Assembly: GCA_017309275.1 (NCBI GenBank)
Contig: JAFKLT010000059.1
Location: forward strand, 1 to 61,642
Direction of reading: 5' to 3'
Source of the DNA: Sphingomonadales bacterium
GTDB taxonomy: Bacteria > Pseudomonadota > Alphaproteobacteria > Sphingomonadales > Sphingomonadaceae
Length of the DNA: 61,642 bases
Made by a program: the position numbers and the translations under genes. Of this stretch, positions 21,329 to 30,126 are shown one piece after another (the stretch's first letter is position 1; each line of letters opens with the position of its first letter). The notes under the pieces are model-generated. The model was not told where the DNA came from and made no database searches. It saw only the letters and a list, made by a program, of their open reading frames with translations.

Positions 21329-21727
21329 ATGACCATCGGCCAGCTTGCCCGGCAGGGCGGCGTCAATGTCGAGACGATCCGCTATTACCAACGCCGCGGC
21401 CTGTTGCCCGTTCCGCCTCAGTCGGCCAGCGCCCCGTCGGAAGGCCGAGTCCGGCGTTACGACGAGGCGGTTCTGCGCCGTCTGCGCTTCATCAAATCGG
21501 CACAGGCAGCGGGATTTACGCTCACCGAGATCGCCGAACTGCTCGAACTCGACGCGTCGAGCGATCGCGCGCGAGCGCGCGAACTGGCCGACGCGCGCAT
21601 CGCGGCGATCGAAAAGACGATCGCCGAACTCGATGTGGCGCGGCGCGCGCTCATGGGCCTGTCGCGCCAATGCGCTGCCGCCGACACGCTCCACTGCCCG
21701 ATCATAGCGGCGTTCGAGCAGATCTAG
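21329..21727 (+). CDS. MerR-family regulator with only two conserved Cys
   Basis: 132 residues from the ATG at 21329; a TTG at 21320 is also possible. The N-terminal helix-turn-helix (MTIGQLARQGGVNVETIRYYQRRGLL) is very like mercuric MerR. The C-terminal loop keeps two Cys (C115, C123), matching MerR Cys117 and Cys126. The position of MerR Cys82 is occupied by a non-Cys residue in DASSDRARAR. It therefore cannot form the usual three-thiolate Hg site. It is divergent from the glutaredoxin-MauE gene and probably controls it. Confidence 0.85.
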   Translation: MTIGQLARQGGVNVETIRYYQRRGLLPVPPQSASAPSEGRVRRYDEAVLRRLRFIKSAQAAGFTLTEIAELLELDASSDRARARELADARIAAIEKTIAELDVARRALMGLSRQCAAADTLHCPIIAAFEQI

Positions 21728-21866
21728 CCCGACTGGTCTTGGGGGCGGATGGTGCTGACGGCCCGTCTCACCTCCCTCAAACTGGTGTCAATCGGTCGCA
21801 AATGGTTCCAGCATCCCGGCTACAAGCGATGGGATGGTAACTCCGGCTGCGACATCGAGCTGAAGG

Positions 21867-22106
21867 CTAGCGCGGATCGCAGCCGCAGTGTCTCGCCGCT
21901 GCCGCGTCCGGAGTTGCGACGGCCGTCCGAAGTGCCTGGGTCAGGCGCCATCGAATCTCCGCGGCTAGGACCGGCATCAGAGCGAACAAATAGGCTTCCA
22001 CGGGGAAGACCTGACCATAGGGTCAAGCGAGCGATTGCGTCACGTGCACGGCGCCGACCAAGGCTCCGACGAGGGGCAGAAGCGAAAAGCGCCGCTTCTG
22101 GATGAA
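21867..22106 (-). pseudogene. Decayed membrane-protein gene fragment
   Basis: In the 646-base gap between merR and TonB receptor A, one minus-strand frame reads as protein on both sides of an in-frame TGA (22023-22025): FSLLPLVGALVGAVHV before it and PVEAYLFALMPVLAAEIRW after it, ending at TAG (21867-21869) after HCGCDPR. There is no convincing start. I read it as a remnant of a hydrophobic protein. The family is not recognised. Confidence 0.35.
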
Positions 22107-22204
22107 GGTAGGAGCCTTTGGGCGTTCCGGATCAACTTCATCCTGGCGATCTGAACAAATCGGGGAGCCCAATTCCGATGGTTTTACGTCGCCCGAACCA
22201 TTTT

Positions 22205-22232
22205 TGAGGGATGAGTCGTTCTGGTGCGTAAT
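22205..22232 (+). promoter_or_regulatory. ECF-type promoter for TonB receptor A
   Basis: TGAGGG (22205-22210), exactly 16 bases, then CGTAAT (22227-22232) with TG before it. This is the same architecture as the promoter of the ECF sigma operon at 33096-33123. It lies 141 bases upstream of the receptor start and points to it. Confidence 0.72.
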
Positions 22233-22264
22233 CAATGTCAGTAGGGGATGTTGGGTGCTTGAAC

Positions 22265-22291
22265 CCGGAAGCCGTAAGCAGCGGTTTCCGG
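22265..22291 (+). promoter_or_regulatory. Leader hairpin of TonB receptor A
   Basis: CCGGAAGCCG (22265-22274) pairs with CGGTTTCCGG (22282-22291), ten pairs with one G-U, around a 7-base loop. It lies in the predicted 5' leader between the ECF promoter and the receptor start. It could be an attenuator or an RNA-stability element. Confidence 0.4.
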
Positions 22292-22373
22292 GCATGCATG
22301 TTTTTGTCCTCGACTTCCCCGAAACTCATTTGGGCTGCGCGAAAGGGCAGTTCTTCGAAACAGGGGAAGCATA

Positions 22374-24488
22374 ATGAACAAATTATACTGTTATTCGTCG
22401 ACGAAGCGCGCAATGCAGCGAAGCTCGATGGCGGCGATTGCGGTGGCGGTCGCGTTTCCCGCGCAGGCTCAGGAAGCCCAGTCGGACGGCCTCGCCGAGA
22501 TCATCGTAACGGCGGAGAAGCGCGAGGAAAATCTGCAGTCCGTTCCCGTCTCGGTGACAGCGATGACCGGCGAGGCGCTTACGGCAACGGGCATATCAAA
22601 CGTCGAAGACCTCCAATTTTTTGTGCCGGGCGTGTCGATCACCAACGATTCCATGGCGATCATCAATATTCGTGGAATTGGCACCTCGGCGTTCGGCGTT
22701 GCGACCGACCCCAGCACGACAGTCCATTATGACGGCGTCTACATCTCGCGCCCGACCACAAGCTATCAGGATTTGTTCGACGTCGAACGCATCGAGGTGC
22801 TGCGCGGACCGCAAGGCGTTCTCTTCGGTCGCAACTCCGCCGGCGGCACACTCAACATCATTTCCAAAATGCCTACGGAGGATTTGACTGGCGCGCTGGG
22901 ACTCACCGTCGGAAATTACGAGAAGCGCTCGCTGAGCGGCACGATTTCTGGACCGCTTGGAGCGGGCGTCCGAGGCCGCCTCACCTTGCTTGCCAACCAG
23001 CGCGACGGCATCTACCGCGACGTCGTCTCGGGACGGCGATACCAAAACGAAGATAATCTCGCTGGACGACTGACGCTTGCGATTGACGCGAGCGACCGTC
23101 TTGAGATCGTGTTGCGGGCGGATGCCAGCCGTGATCGCGAGACCGGCGCGCGGTCTGTTCGGCCCTTTTATCCGCAAGGCTTCGTCGATGCGGGGGCGAC
23201 GATCCCGGCCAATGACAAAGAGGCCGCACTCGACCGCCTGCCGCGTTACGATGTCGATGCCTGGGGCGTGTCCTCGACCATGAACTGGGACGGCGGCCCG
23301 GTCACGCTCCGCTCGATTACGGCGCTGCGCAAGAGCAAGGTCGTCCAGGCGCTCGACGTTGACTCGACTGACCTCTTCCTCCGCGATATCGAATTTTACG
23401 AACGTTCCCGCAGTTTCACGCAAGAGTTCCAACTTCTCAACAACGATGCGGACAAGCTGCGCTGGATCGTCGGAGCATTCTATCTGAATGAAAAGGGCAA
23501 CGACGAAATACGGATCATCGAACCGGGTCGTCGGCTCGCGATCCCGGAAAACAATACGACGAATGCATTCGCGCTCTTCGGACAAGCAAGCTACGAACTC
23601 ATCGACCGCCTGCGATTGACCGGAGGGCTTCGATACTCATACGAAAAAAAGGATTTCGGATATCGTGTCCTGCTGAACGGAAATCAGGTCGATGCCGGTC
23701 AGCCCAAATCATCCTGGACCGCCTGGACTCCGAAAATTGGGATCGATTACGACCTTGCCGATGACGTCATGGCTTATGCGTCGGCAACCCGCGGGTTCAA
23801 ATCGGGTGGATTCCAGCTGGGAGACGGGCGGCCTTTCCTCCCGGAGTATGTCTGGAGCTACGAAGTCGGCCTGAAGTCGACGCTCCTCGATCGCCGGCTT
23901 CGAGCTAATTTTTCGGCCTTCTATTATGATTACACCAATCTTCAGGTGGTCGAGTATAATAATGGCGTTGCCAGTACCACCAACGCCGGCAAGGCGACGA
24001 TCAAGGGCGTTGAAGCGGAACTGATGGCACGGCCGTTCGATCGCCTGACGCTTACATCCACGATCGCTTATCTCGATGCGCGCTACGATGTCTATTTTGA
24101 CGACGTCGGCGCAAGCCTCAAGGGCAAGCGGCTGCCGAACGCGCCGAAGTGGAACATCACTCTCGGCGGAGAATATAAGGCCTCCCTGGGCGGCGGAATG
24201 CTGACATTACGGACCGATATCTCCTGGCGCGACAGCATCTTTTTCAAGCCCAGCAACAATCCGCTTTTTTCCGGAAACGCCACGACCCTTATAAATGGGC
24301 GTGTCGCATGGCAGCCGGCGAGCGAAGCGTGGGAAATTGCGCTTTATGGCCGAAATCTCACCAACGAGCGCTATGTGAGCTATAGTACGATCGGGACGGA
24401 CGCGACGGGTGTCTCGAACCCTACTCTTCCGCTCTACATCTACGGCGAGCCGCGCCAGTACGGATTGCAGCTGCGCTACTTTTTCTGA
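22374..24488 (+). CDS. TonB-dependent receptor A
   Basis: 704-residue outer-membrane receptor. It has a signal peptide (cut near PAQAQ), a TonB-box-like IIVTAEKREENLQSVPVSV, a plug domain with RGPQGVLFGRNSAGG, and a 22-strand barrel ending in LQLRYFF with the required terminal aromatic. It imports a siderophore, metal complex or other bulky ligand; the substrate cannot be read. The start follows AGGGGAAG. The gene stands alone and has the ECF-type promoter upstream, linking it to the copper regulon. Its GC is lower than the neighbouring cus genes, suggesting separate acquisition. Confidence 0.92.
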   Translation: MNKLYCYSSTKRAMQRSSMAAIAVAVAFPAQAQEAQSDGLAEIIVTAEKREENLQSVPVSVTAMTGEALTATGISNVEDLQFFVPGVSITNDSMAIINIRGIGTSAFGVATDPSTTVHYDGVYISRPTTSYQDLFDVERIEVLRGPQGVLFGRNSAGGTLNIISKMPTEDLTGALGLTVGNYEKRSLSGTISGPLGAGVRGRLTLLANQRDGIYRDVVSGRRYQNEDNLAGRLTLAIDASDRLEIVLRADASRDRETGARSVRPFYPQGFVDAGATIPANDKEAALDRLPRYDVDAWGVSSTMNWDGGPVTLRSITALRKSKVVQALDVDSTDLFLRDIEFYERSRSFTQEFQLLNNDADKLRWIVGAFYLNEKGNDEIRIIEPGRRLAIPENNTTNAFALFGQASYELIDRLRLTGGLRYSYEKKDFGYRVLLNGNQVDAGQPKSSWTAWTPKIGIDYDLADDVMAYASATRGFKSGGFQLGDGRPFLPEYVWSYEVGLKSTLLDRRLRANFSAFYYDYTNLQVVEYNNGVASTTNAGKATIKGVEAELMARPFDRLTLTSTIAYLDARYDVYFDDVGASLKGKRLPNAPKWNITLGGEYKASLGGGMLTLRTDISWRDSIFFKPSNNPLFSGNATTLINGRVAWQPASEAWEIALYGRNLTNERYVSYSTIGTDATGVSNPTLPLYIYGEPRQYGLQLRYFF

Positions 24489-24537
24489 GGTTCCTCGTCC
24501 TGCGAGGTCCCCCGGCGACTCCCCTACGGTCGTCGGT

Positions 24538-24563
24538 CCCCCTGGGCGCTTGCGCCCGGGGGG
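24538..24563 (+). terminator. Strong GC hairpin after TonB receptor A
   Basis: CCCCCTGGGCGC and GCGCCCGGGGGG form a 12-pair stem (one G-U) with a tight turn, 50 bases past the receptor stop. The rest of this 307-base gap (24489-24795) holds nothing I can assign. Confidence 0.6.
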
Positions 24564-24795
24564 AATACTTCCTCTGAACGCAGGACATGATATGTCCCTG
24601 TTCTCACCGGCGCCGTTACTTGAACGGCCCTGCTGATGGCACGATGAGCCGGACAGTAAGATGGCACGAACAGATACGGGCTAGTCCCATCCTGAACGTC
24701 GGTAGCGCGCGCGATTTCGATGCCCGGCTTTCCCTGTGACGCCGCGAGGATGCAAAGACCAACTGCTTTCGGAGGCCTACGCGTCGTCGGCTGCC

Positions 24796-26097
24796 TCACG
24801 GCAATGGATGGGAGATCGCCTTGATCGCCTTCAGGCCCGTACCGAAGCGGGCAATGGCGACCCTGTTCTGTTCGAGCTCGGCGTAGGGCAGGTAGGAAAT
24901 GTCGAGATCACCGATCCGGCTGAAAGCCGGGCGTCGGAGCTGAGCGCGGACATCGGCTTCTCGCGCATCGGGTGCAACCAGGAAAAGTGGCGTCGACAAA
25001 TGAAGATTCTCGCTGCTCAGCGCGAGATCAAGCATGCGGACAATTCCGGAATAAATGGATGTCGAATGCTCGACTTCGAATGCCGCCGCGACCGTAGCCG
25101 TCGATTGCTCGAGCCATAAGATGTCGATCAGTCTTATGGCATCGCTTCCTTGAGCGGTTGCGATGGCATGCGGCAAGCTATCGAGGCATCGAGACCCGAG
25201 CGGTACACCCTCATGAAGGCGCCCCCGGTCATTTGCCGCTACCCAGACGTCATATCCAAGTGCAAGGCCGAGGTCCCGAAGCCAGGATTGGACTTCGCTA
25301 TGCGTCCGGTCGCTCTCTTTCTGATTTGCAAGCCCCTTATCGAACTTGTCGGACTGTGAGCGCGTTTCATTCAGCAAGGCCATCCAATCGCGAGCATTTT
25401 CGCTCGAACCGCTGAGCGGTGGGGCTGGAAACCGTCCCGATCCGATATCGAACAGCAGCCCTCCTATCGCGCCCAAATCGTTGGAGAGAAGATCCCGGTA
25501 GCAATCGTTGAGATCCAGAATGCCCGCGCGCATCGCGAGAAAATGCTCCCAGCTGCCAAGCTTCACATTCGCACCCGTCAGCGCGTTGTAGCCCTTTACG
25601 ATTGCCGTATTGAACGGAGGCACAAGGGTGGGATGCAGAAAATAGAGAATGTTGGCTACCGCAGGACCCAACCCCTTGATCTTCTGTCTGTCGATTGCGA
25701 GGATCCCGGCGACGACCTCCTCGGCGGTATCGCAACAGGAGCAATGGTGAAGAAGTCTGCCAAAAGCTCGTTGATTGTCGGCGTTCTCGTAGATGTCCGG
25801 GATTCGGAGTTTGGGCTTCCACAAGAAAGCATGATCCGCACCTTTGAAAATCTGTCGTTGCTCGGCGATTGAATGAACAATGATCTCCAATGACGAGCCC
25901 CGATATGCCGCTCCGAAGGTGCCGGCCTCAATTTCGGCGACGACCTGCGAGATTCCTCTTCTGATCGACCGAAAATTCTTCAGTCGTTCCTCCCACAGGA
26001 ACCAGCTTTGATAGGTCGAGCCGGAATCGCCGCGCCAGCGCTCGATCAGTTCGCGAACAAGATCGCGCTTCATGTTTATAGCCCCCGCTTGATCCAT
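24796..26097 (-). CDS. HhH-domain protein with PD-(D/E)XK-like C-terminus, unknown
   Basis: 433 residues, not a recognised family. Residues 139-152 (KIKGLGPAVANIL) look like the helix-hairpin-helix of DNA glycosylases, followed by LVPPFNTAIVKGYN. The C-terminal part has D325 in RLIDILWLE, then FEVEHSTSIYSGIVRMLDL with E341-V-E343, a pattern like PD-(D/E)XK nuclease domains. Internal Cys (HHCSCCD) are also present. It could be a restriction-like or DNA-repair protein. ATG at 26073 is an alternative start. The gene has visibly lower GC than its neighbours and no metal link, so it is probably a recent arrival. Confidence 0.55.
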   Translation of the reverse strand: MDQAGAINMKRDLVRELIERWRGDSGSTYQSWFLWEERLKNFRSIRRGISQVVAEIEAGTFGAAYRGSSLEIIVHSIAEQRQIFKGADHAFLWKPKLRIPDIYENADNQRAFGRLLHHCSCCDTAEEVVAGILAIDRQKIKGLGPAVANILYFLHPTLVPPFNTAIVKGYNALTGANVKLGSWEHFLAMRAGILDLNDCYRDLLSNDLGAIGGLLFDIGSGRFPAPPLSGSSENARDWMALLNETRSQSDKFDKGLANQKESDRTHSEVQSWLRDLGLALGYDVWVAANDRGRLHEGVPLGSRCLDSLPHAIATAQGSDAIRLIDILWLEQSTATVAAAFEVEHSTSIYSGIVRMLDLALSSENLHLSTPLFLVAPDAREADVRAQLRRPAFSRIGDLDISYLPYAELEQNRVAIARFGTGLKAIKAISHPLP

Positions 26098-26173
26098 TCC
26101 GAATTGCTGTTTTCCACCTGCGGCTTGCCGGCCAAGACAGTTCGCTCGATCCGGCCCTTAGCGAAAGGCGAAA

Positions 26174-26211
26174 CCTTCCGTCCCACCGGCAAGGTGGGCG
26201 GGAATGGAAGG
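26174..26211 (-). terminator. Imperfect hairpin downstream of the cytochrome c operon
   Basis: CCCACC (26182-26187) pairs with GGTGGG (26193-26198) around GGCAA, and outer CCTTCC (26174-26179) pairs with GGAAGG (26206-26211). It lies 48 bases after the cytochrome c stop on the minus strand. Confidence 0.4.
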
Positions 26212-26258
26212 TCGAAACGAGCCCGTTCACGCCCGGCGCTGCATAATTGTCGACGACC

Positions 26259-26888
26259 TCAGTGCCCTGCGTGTTCGCCCGCTCCGCTTGGTTTCTGACT
26301 CGCGCCTTCCGCCTCTGTCATGCCCTTCATCATCGCGTCATGGTCCATTGGCGCATTCTGCGTAATAGCCTGATATTGTGCCGGCGACAGGCCAGGGAGT
26401 TTTCGGACAAACGCGACCATATCCCAGATGAGACGATCATCATGCGTTTTCCCCCAGGCCGGCATGGCGGTCATCTTGATGCCATGCTTGATGATCCAGA
26501 ATTGCTCCGCAGCCGAACGTTCCGAACCTTTGAACAAGACGGGCGCTTGCGGATACAGCCCTTGACTCATTTCGGTCTTTTCCATCCCGGGCGCGAGATG
26601 GCAGCCGCTGCACATCTCGGTATAGAGACCTGCGCCCGACGCGATCCGCGCCGGAGCCGCCAAATCTGCCGGCACCGCGATCGATCCGGATCGCGCTGCG
26701 ATGGACTTCTCCCTGAATGTTTCGATGACGCTGTAAGTCAGCCGGTTATGGGGGGCATCGGCCGCTATATTATATAGGCCGAGATAGACGGTGATCGCAC
26801 CCGCGCCCGCTATCAGGGCAACCGCCAGCAGCGTGAACGTCACGCTCGGCATATGCTTTCGGAAATCGAAAGTTCGAAATCGCTCCAT
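26259..26888 (-). CDS. Membrane-anchored cytochrome c
   Basis: 209 residues: N-terminal membrane helix (residues 16-36), then a class I cytochrome c domain with the heme motif CSGCH, and a distal Met in MTAMPAWG. The C-terminal tail is Met/His-rich (MDHDAMMKGM, GEHAGH), typical of copper-island proteins. It carries electrons in the periplasm. Its start overlaps the stop of the small Cys-rich ORF in TAATG, so it is translationally coupled to the Cu(I)-ATPase operon upstream. Confidence 0.88.
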   Translation of the reverse strand: MERFRTFDFRKHMPSVTFTLLAVALIAGAGAITVYLGLYNIAADAPHNRLTYSVIETFREKSIAARSGSIAVPADLAAPARIASGAGLYTEMCSGCHLAPGMEKTEMSQGLYPQAPVLFKGSERSAAEQFWIIKHGIKMTAMPAWGKTHDDRLIWDMVAFVRKLPGLSPAQYQAITQNAPMDHDAMMKGMTEAEGASQKPSGAGEHAGH

Positions 26889-27058
26889 TATCTATCTCCC
26901 GCATAACAGGCCTTGAGCTTTGCAGCCGAACGCAATGCGGCGGCTGTGCAACAGATGATACGCACCCCAACAGCTTTGCCCTTGTCACAGACGAGGCAGG
27001 CGTTTCCGTACTTGCCGCGACGAGCCATTTCAGGGTGCCCACACCCGCTCGGGCTCAT
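26888..27058 (-). CDS. 56-residue Cys-rich small protein
   Basis: A short ORF starting at 27058 with AGGA 7 bases upstream and ending in a TAATG overlap with the cytochrome c gene. It has six Cys (6, 21, 24, 36, 37, 51), including CLVC and a CC pair, and many Lys/Arg. No signal peptide, so it is probably cytosolic. A small metal-binding or zinc-ribbon-like protein is possible, but no family is recognised. An internal ATG at 27028 would give 46 residues and has no ribosome site. Confidence 0.5.
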   Translation of the reverse strand: MSPSGCGHPEMARRGKYGNACLVCDKGKAVGVRIICCTAAALRSAAKLKACYAGDR

Positions 27059-27116
27059 GCGTCCTGCTAGGTGTGGGTTCGGAGAGATCGTGAGGACTAG
27101 CCCCTTTTTTGCCCGC

Positions 27117-27593
27117 TCAGATGCCACCCGCCGGCCGCACCTTCGGCTTGCGTGAGGAGCTGTGGAGATTGAAGATCTGCCACTTTCCGTTGTCCTGTTT
27201 GAGGACACTCGTAGCGACGCCATCCCGTTCGATGGTCTCGCCGCTCGCGAGCACAATCGAGAAGCTGTAGGTCTCGGTTGCGATCGCGATATTTCCTTCG
27301 CCGCGAACCGAAATCTTGTAATTGCGGAAGGTGAAGGATTTGAATTCCTTGAGTTCGGGACCCATGTGATGGTCGCGATAGTGGGCGAAGTTCCCTTCAA
27401 CGCCGCCGGACTCGAATATCTGGGCGTCTGGCGAAAAGAGGGCCTCGACGCCGGTCAGGTCCAGTTTCTCCATCGCCGATTTATACTGCGCGAGCGCTGC
27501 CGCCGCGCCCTGATAATCCGCAGGCTCGGTCGCCTGAGCCGGGACGGCCACCAGCATGGCCAATGCGATTGCTGTAATCGTCAGTCGTCTCAT
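27117..27593 (-). CDS. Periplasmic DUF4440/SnoaL-like protein
   Basis: 158 residues from the ATG at 27593, set by AAGGGGA. A signal peptide (ending PAQATEP) precedes a compact NTF2-like alpha+beta fold: a helical start, FSPDAQIFESGGVEGN, HHMGPELKEF and a last strand GKWQIFNLHSSSRK. This matches DUF4440/SnoaL-like proteins of copper clusters. It has no assigned reaction. It lies 52 bases after the Cu(I)-ATPase gene, same strand. Confidence 0.75.
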   Translation of the reverse strand: MRRLTITAIALAMLVAVPAQATEPADYQGAAAALAQYKSAMEKLDLTGVEALFSPDAQIFESGGVEGNFAHYRDHHMGPELKEFKSFTFRNYKISVRGEGNIAIATETYSFSIVLASGETIERDGVATSVLKQDNGKWQIFNLHSSSRKPKVRPAGGI

Positions 27594-27645
27594 ATCATTT
27601 CCCCTTGTTGTGCCCACACTTCACGAGTGCCTCCGGTGGTTTCGA

Positions 27646-29964
27646 TCAGATTCTGGCAAAGCGCAGCCGCAAAGAATTGGCGATGACGCTGACGGACGAG
27701 AGTGCCATTGCAGCGGCGGCAATGACCGGCGAGAGCAATAGTCCGAAAATCGGATAGAGCACGCCCGCAGCGACGGGAATCCCGGCGACATTATAGGCGA
27801 AAGCGAAGAAGAGATTCTGACGGATGTTCGCCATCGTCGCATGGCTGAGATGCCGCGCCCGCACGATGCCCAGAAGGTCGCCGCGCAGTAGCGTCACACC
27901 CGCGCTTTCGATGGCGACATCGGTTCCCGAACCCATCGCGATGCCGACGTCGGCGGCGGCGAGCGCGGGGGCGTCGTTTACCCCGTCGCCGGCCATGGCG
28001 ACGATCCGGCCCTCTTCGCGCAGCCGCTGCACGACCGCACTCTTCTGGTCGGGGAGGACATCGGCCTCGACGTCGTCGATGCCGAGGCGCCGCGCGATCG
28101 CCTCGGCGGTGACGCGATTGTCGCCGGTTAGCATGATGACCTTGATTCCGGCTTCGCGCAGCGCCGCGAGTGCGTCGCCCGTCGTCTCCTTGACCGGATC
28201 GGCGATGGCGATGACGCCGGCCGCCTTGCCGCTGACCGCGATGTAGATCGCCGTTGCACCGTCTGTACGAAGCCGGTCAGCCGCCTCGGCGAGTGCGCCC
28301 AGATCGACGTCATATTCTTCGAGAAAGTTCGCATTGCCGAGGACGATCGCCTTGTCGTCGACGACCCCGACGATGCCCTTGCCGACCGGCTGGTCGACTC
28401 CCGATGGCTCGACGAGCGCGAGGGCGCGGTCTTCCGCCGCTTTGACGATTGCGGCGGCCAATGGATGTTCGCTGCTGCGCTCAAGGCTCGCGGCAATCCG
28501 GAGGAGGTCGTTTTCCTCGAACCCTTCGGCGACTTCGATGGCGACGACCGAGGGCCTGCCTTCTGTCAGCGTCCCGGTCTTATCGACGACGAGCGTGTCG
28601 ACCTTCTCCATCCGCTCAAGCGCCTCGGCATTTTTGATCAGCACGCCAACTTCGGCGCCGCGCCCCACGCCGACCATGATGGACATTGGCGTCGCGAGGC
28701 CGAGCGCGCAGGGACAGGCGATGATGAGCACCGAGACGGCGGCGATAAGGCCATAGGCCATGGCGGGCACGGGGCCCAGAAGCGACCAGACAACGAAAGC
28801 GGCAATGGCGACGACGATGACGCCGGGCACGAACCAGCCCGAAACGGCATCGGCGAGACGCTGGATCGGCGCGCGGCTGCGCTGCGCATCGGCGACCATC
28901 TGTACGATTCGCGCGAGCATCGTGTCGCGCCCGACCTTCTCGCTGCGCATGAGCAGGCCGCCCGTTTGATTGATCGTTCCGCCGACCAGCGCCGCCCCGG
29001 CCGCCTTGGTCACCGGCATCGATTCGCCCGTGACCATCGATTCGTCGACCGTGCCGCGGCCTTCTACGACGATGCCATCGACGGGGACTTTTTCGCCCGG
29101 ACGGATGCGTAGCATGTCACCGACCGCGACGTCCTCGAGCGCGACCTCCTCGTCGCTTCCATCGCTGCGGACGCGCCGGGCGAGCTTCGGTGTGAGGTCA
29201 AGGAGCGCGCGGATCGCGCCGCTCGTCGTTTCGCGGGCCCTGAGTTCGAGCACCTGCCCGAGTAGCACCAGCACCGTGATGACCGCCGCCGCCTCGAAAT
29301 AGACCGCGACCGAGCCATCATCGGCGCGGAACGCAGCCGGAAAGATTTGGGGGACGATCGCCGCGATCATGCTGTAGCCCCACGCGACCCCGGTCCCCAT
29401 CGCGATGAGGGTGAACATGTTGAGGCTTTTGTTGCGGATTGAGAGCCACGCGCGCTCGAAGAAGGGCCAGCCCGCCCATAGAACGACGGGAGTCGCGAGC
29501 AACATCTGGGTCCAGTTGTTCGTCTGGCGACCGACAAATTGATGAAGGCCTGTCAGATGGCCGCCCATTTCGAGCGCAACCACCGGGAGAGCGAGAAGGA
29601 GCCCGATCCAGAAGCGCCGCAGCATGTCGCGATATTCTTCGCTGGGGCCATCCGAGGCGGTTGGCATGACCGGCTCGAGTGCCATGCCGCAGATCGGGCA
29701 GCTGCCGGGGCCGGCGCGCTGAATCTCCGGATGCATTGGGCAGGTCCAGATGGCGCCCTCTGGTGGATCGATTACGGCCGGCCCGCTATTTCCGGCATAA
29801 AGATCGGGATTGGCTTCGAATTTGGAGAGACAACCCGCGCTGCAAAAATGATGATGCCCGTTATGCGTCGCTGTGTGGACGGTGGTCGCTGGGTCGACAG
29901 CCATGCCGCAGACCGGATCGGTAGCACTTCTCCTGCCTTTTTCTGCGTCCTGATGAGTGTGCAT
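27646..29964 (-). CDS. copA: Cu(I)-exporting P-type ATPase (CopA/ActP type)
   Basis: 772 residues from 29964, which follows GGGGAG. The N-terminus has a YHS-like DPVCGM site (C19) with a CSAGC pair instead of HMA CxxC, then a heavy-metal-binding segment TCPMHPEI...CPICGM (from C75). The pump core has TGES, the CPC ion site (417-419) and DKTGT (D461). CPC with the YHS/CPMHP head is typical of Cu(I) exporters in copper islands. An ECF-type promoter lies upstream. The symbol is shared with the multicopper oxidase at 34553-36424, which is unrelated. Confidence 0.94.
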   Translation of the reverse strand: MHTHQDAEKGRRSATDPVCGMAVDPATTVHTATHNGHHHFCSAGCLSKFEANPDLYAGNSGPAVIDPPEGAIWTCPMHPEIQRAGPGSCPICGMALEPVMPTASDGPSEEYRDMLRRFWIGLLLALPVVALEMGGHLTGLHQFVGRQTNNWTQMLLATPVVLWAGWPFFERAWLSIRNKSLNMFTLIAMGTGVAWGYSMIAAIVPQIFPAAFRADDGSVAVYFEAAAVITVLVLLGQVLELRARETTSGAIRALLDLTPKLARRVRSDGSDEEVALEDVAVGDMLRIRPGEKVPVDGIVVEGRGTVDESMVTGESMPVTKAAGAALVGGTINQTGGLLMRSEKVGRDTMLARIVQMVADAQRSRAPIQRLADAVSGWFVPGVIVVAIAAFVVWSLLGPVPAMAYGLIAAVSVLIIACPCALGLATPMSIMVGVGRGAEVGVLIKNAEALERMEKVDTLVVDKTGTLTEGRPSVVAIEVAEGFEENDLLRIAASLERSSEHPLAAAIVKAAEDRALALVEPSGVDQPVGKGIVGVVDDKAIVLGNANFLEEYDVDLGALAEAADRLRTDGATAIYIAVSGKAAGVIAIADPVKETTGDALAALREAGIKVIMLTGDNRVTAEAIARRLGIDDVEADVLPDQKSAVVQRLREEGRIVAMAGDGVNDAPALAAADVGIAMGSGTDVAIESAGVTLLRGDLLGIVRARHLSHATMANIRQNLFFAFAYNVAGIPVAAGVLYPIFGLLLSPVIAAAAMALSSVSVIANSLRLRFARI

Positions 29965-30077
29965 CGCCGCCGCTCCCCGATGAATGCCCGCCTCTTGGCG
30001 GGCCAGTACAAACGCCACTGGTCGAATTCACCGTTGGCATCTTACTTGGCGGTTCCGGAACGGAAACCGCTTCTATC

Positions 30078-30105
30078 GATACGCAACAAGAGCGATTATC
30101 CCTTG
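30078..30105 (-). promoter_or_regulatory. ECF-type promoter for the Cu(I)-ATPase operon
   Basis: Minus strand: CAAGGG (30100-30105), 16 bases, CGTATC (30078-30083) preceded by TTG. It lies about 115 bases upstream of the ATPase start and matches the sigma-operon promoter in layout. The -35 differs from TGAGGG at two positions. Confidence 0.7.
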
Positions 30106-30126
30106 GATTTTCTTTGGCAGTTACCG

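Noticed and set aside
24524-24799. Minus-strand frame with a GTG overlapping the stop of the HhH gene (GTGA)
   Set aside because: It runs straight through the strong terminator-like hairpin at 24538-24563, has mixed third-position GC and no recognisable domain.
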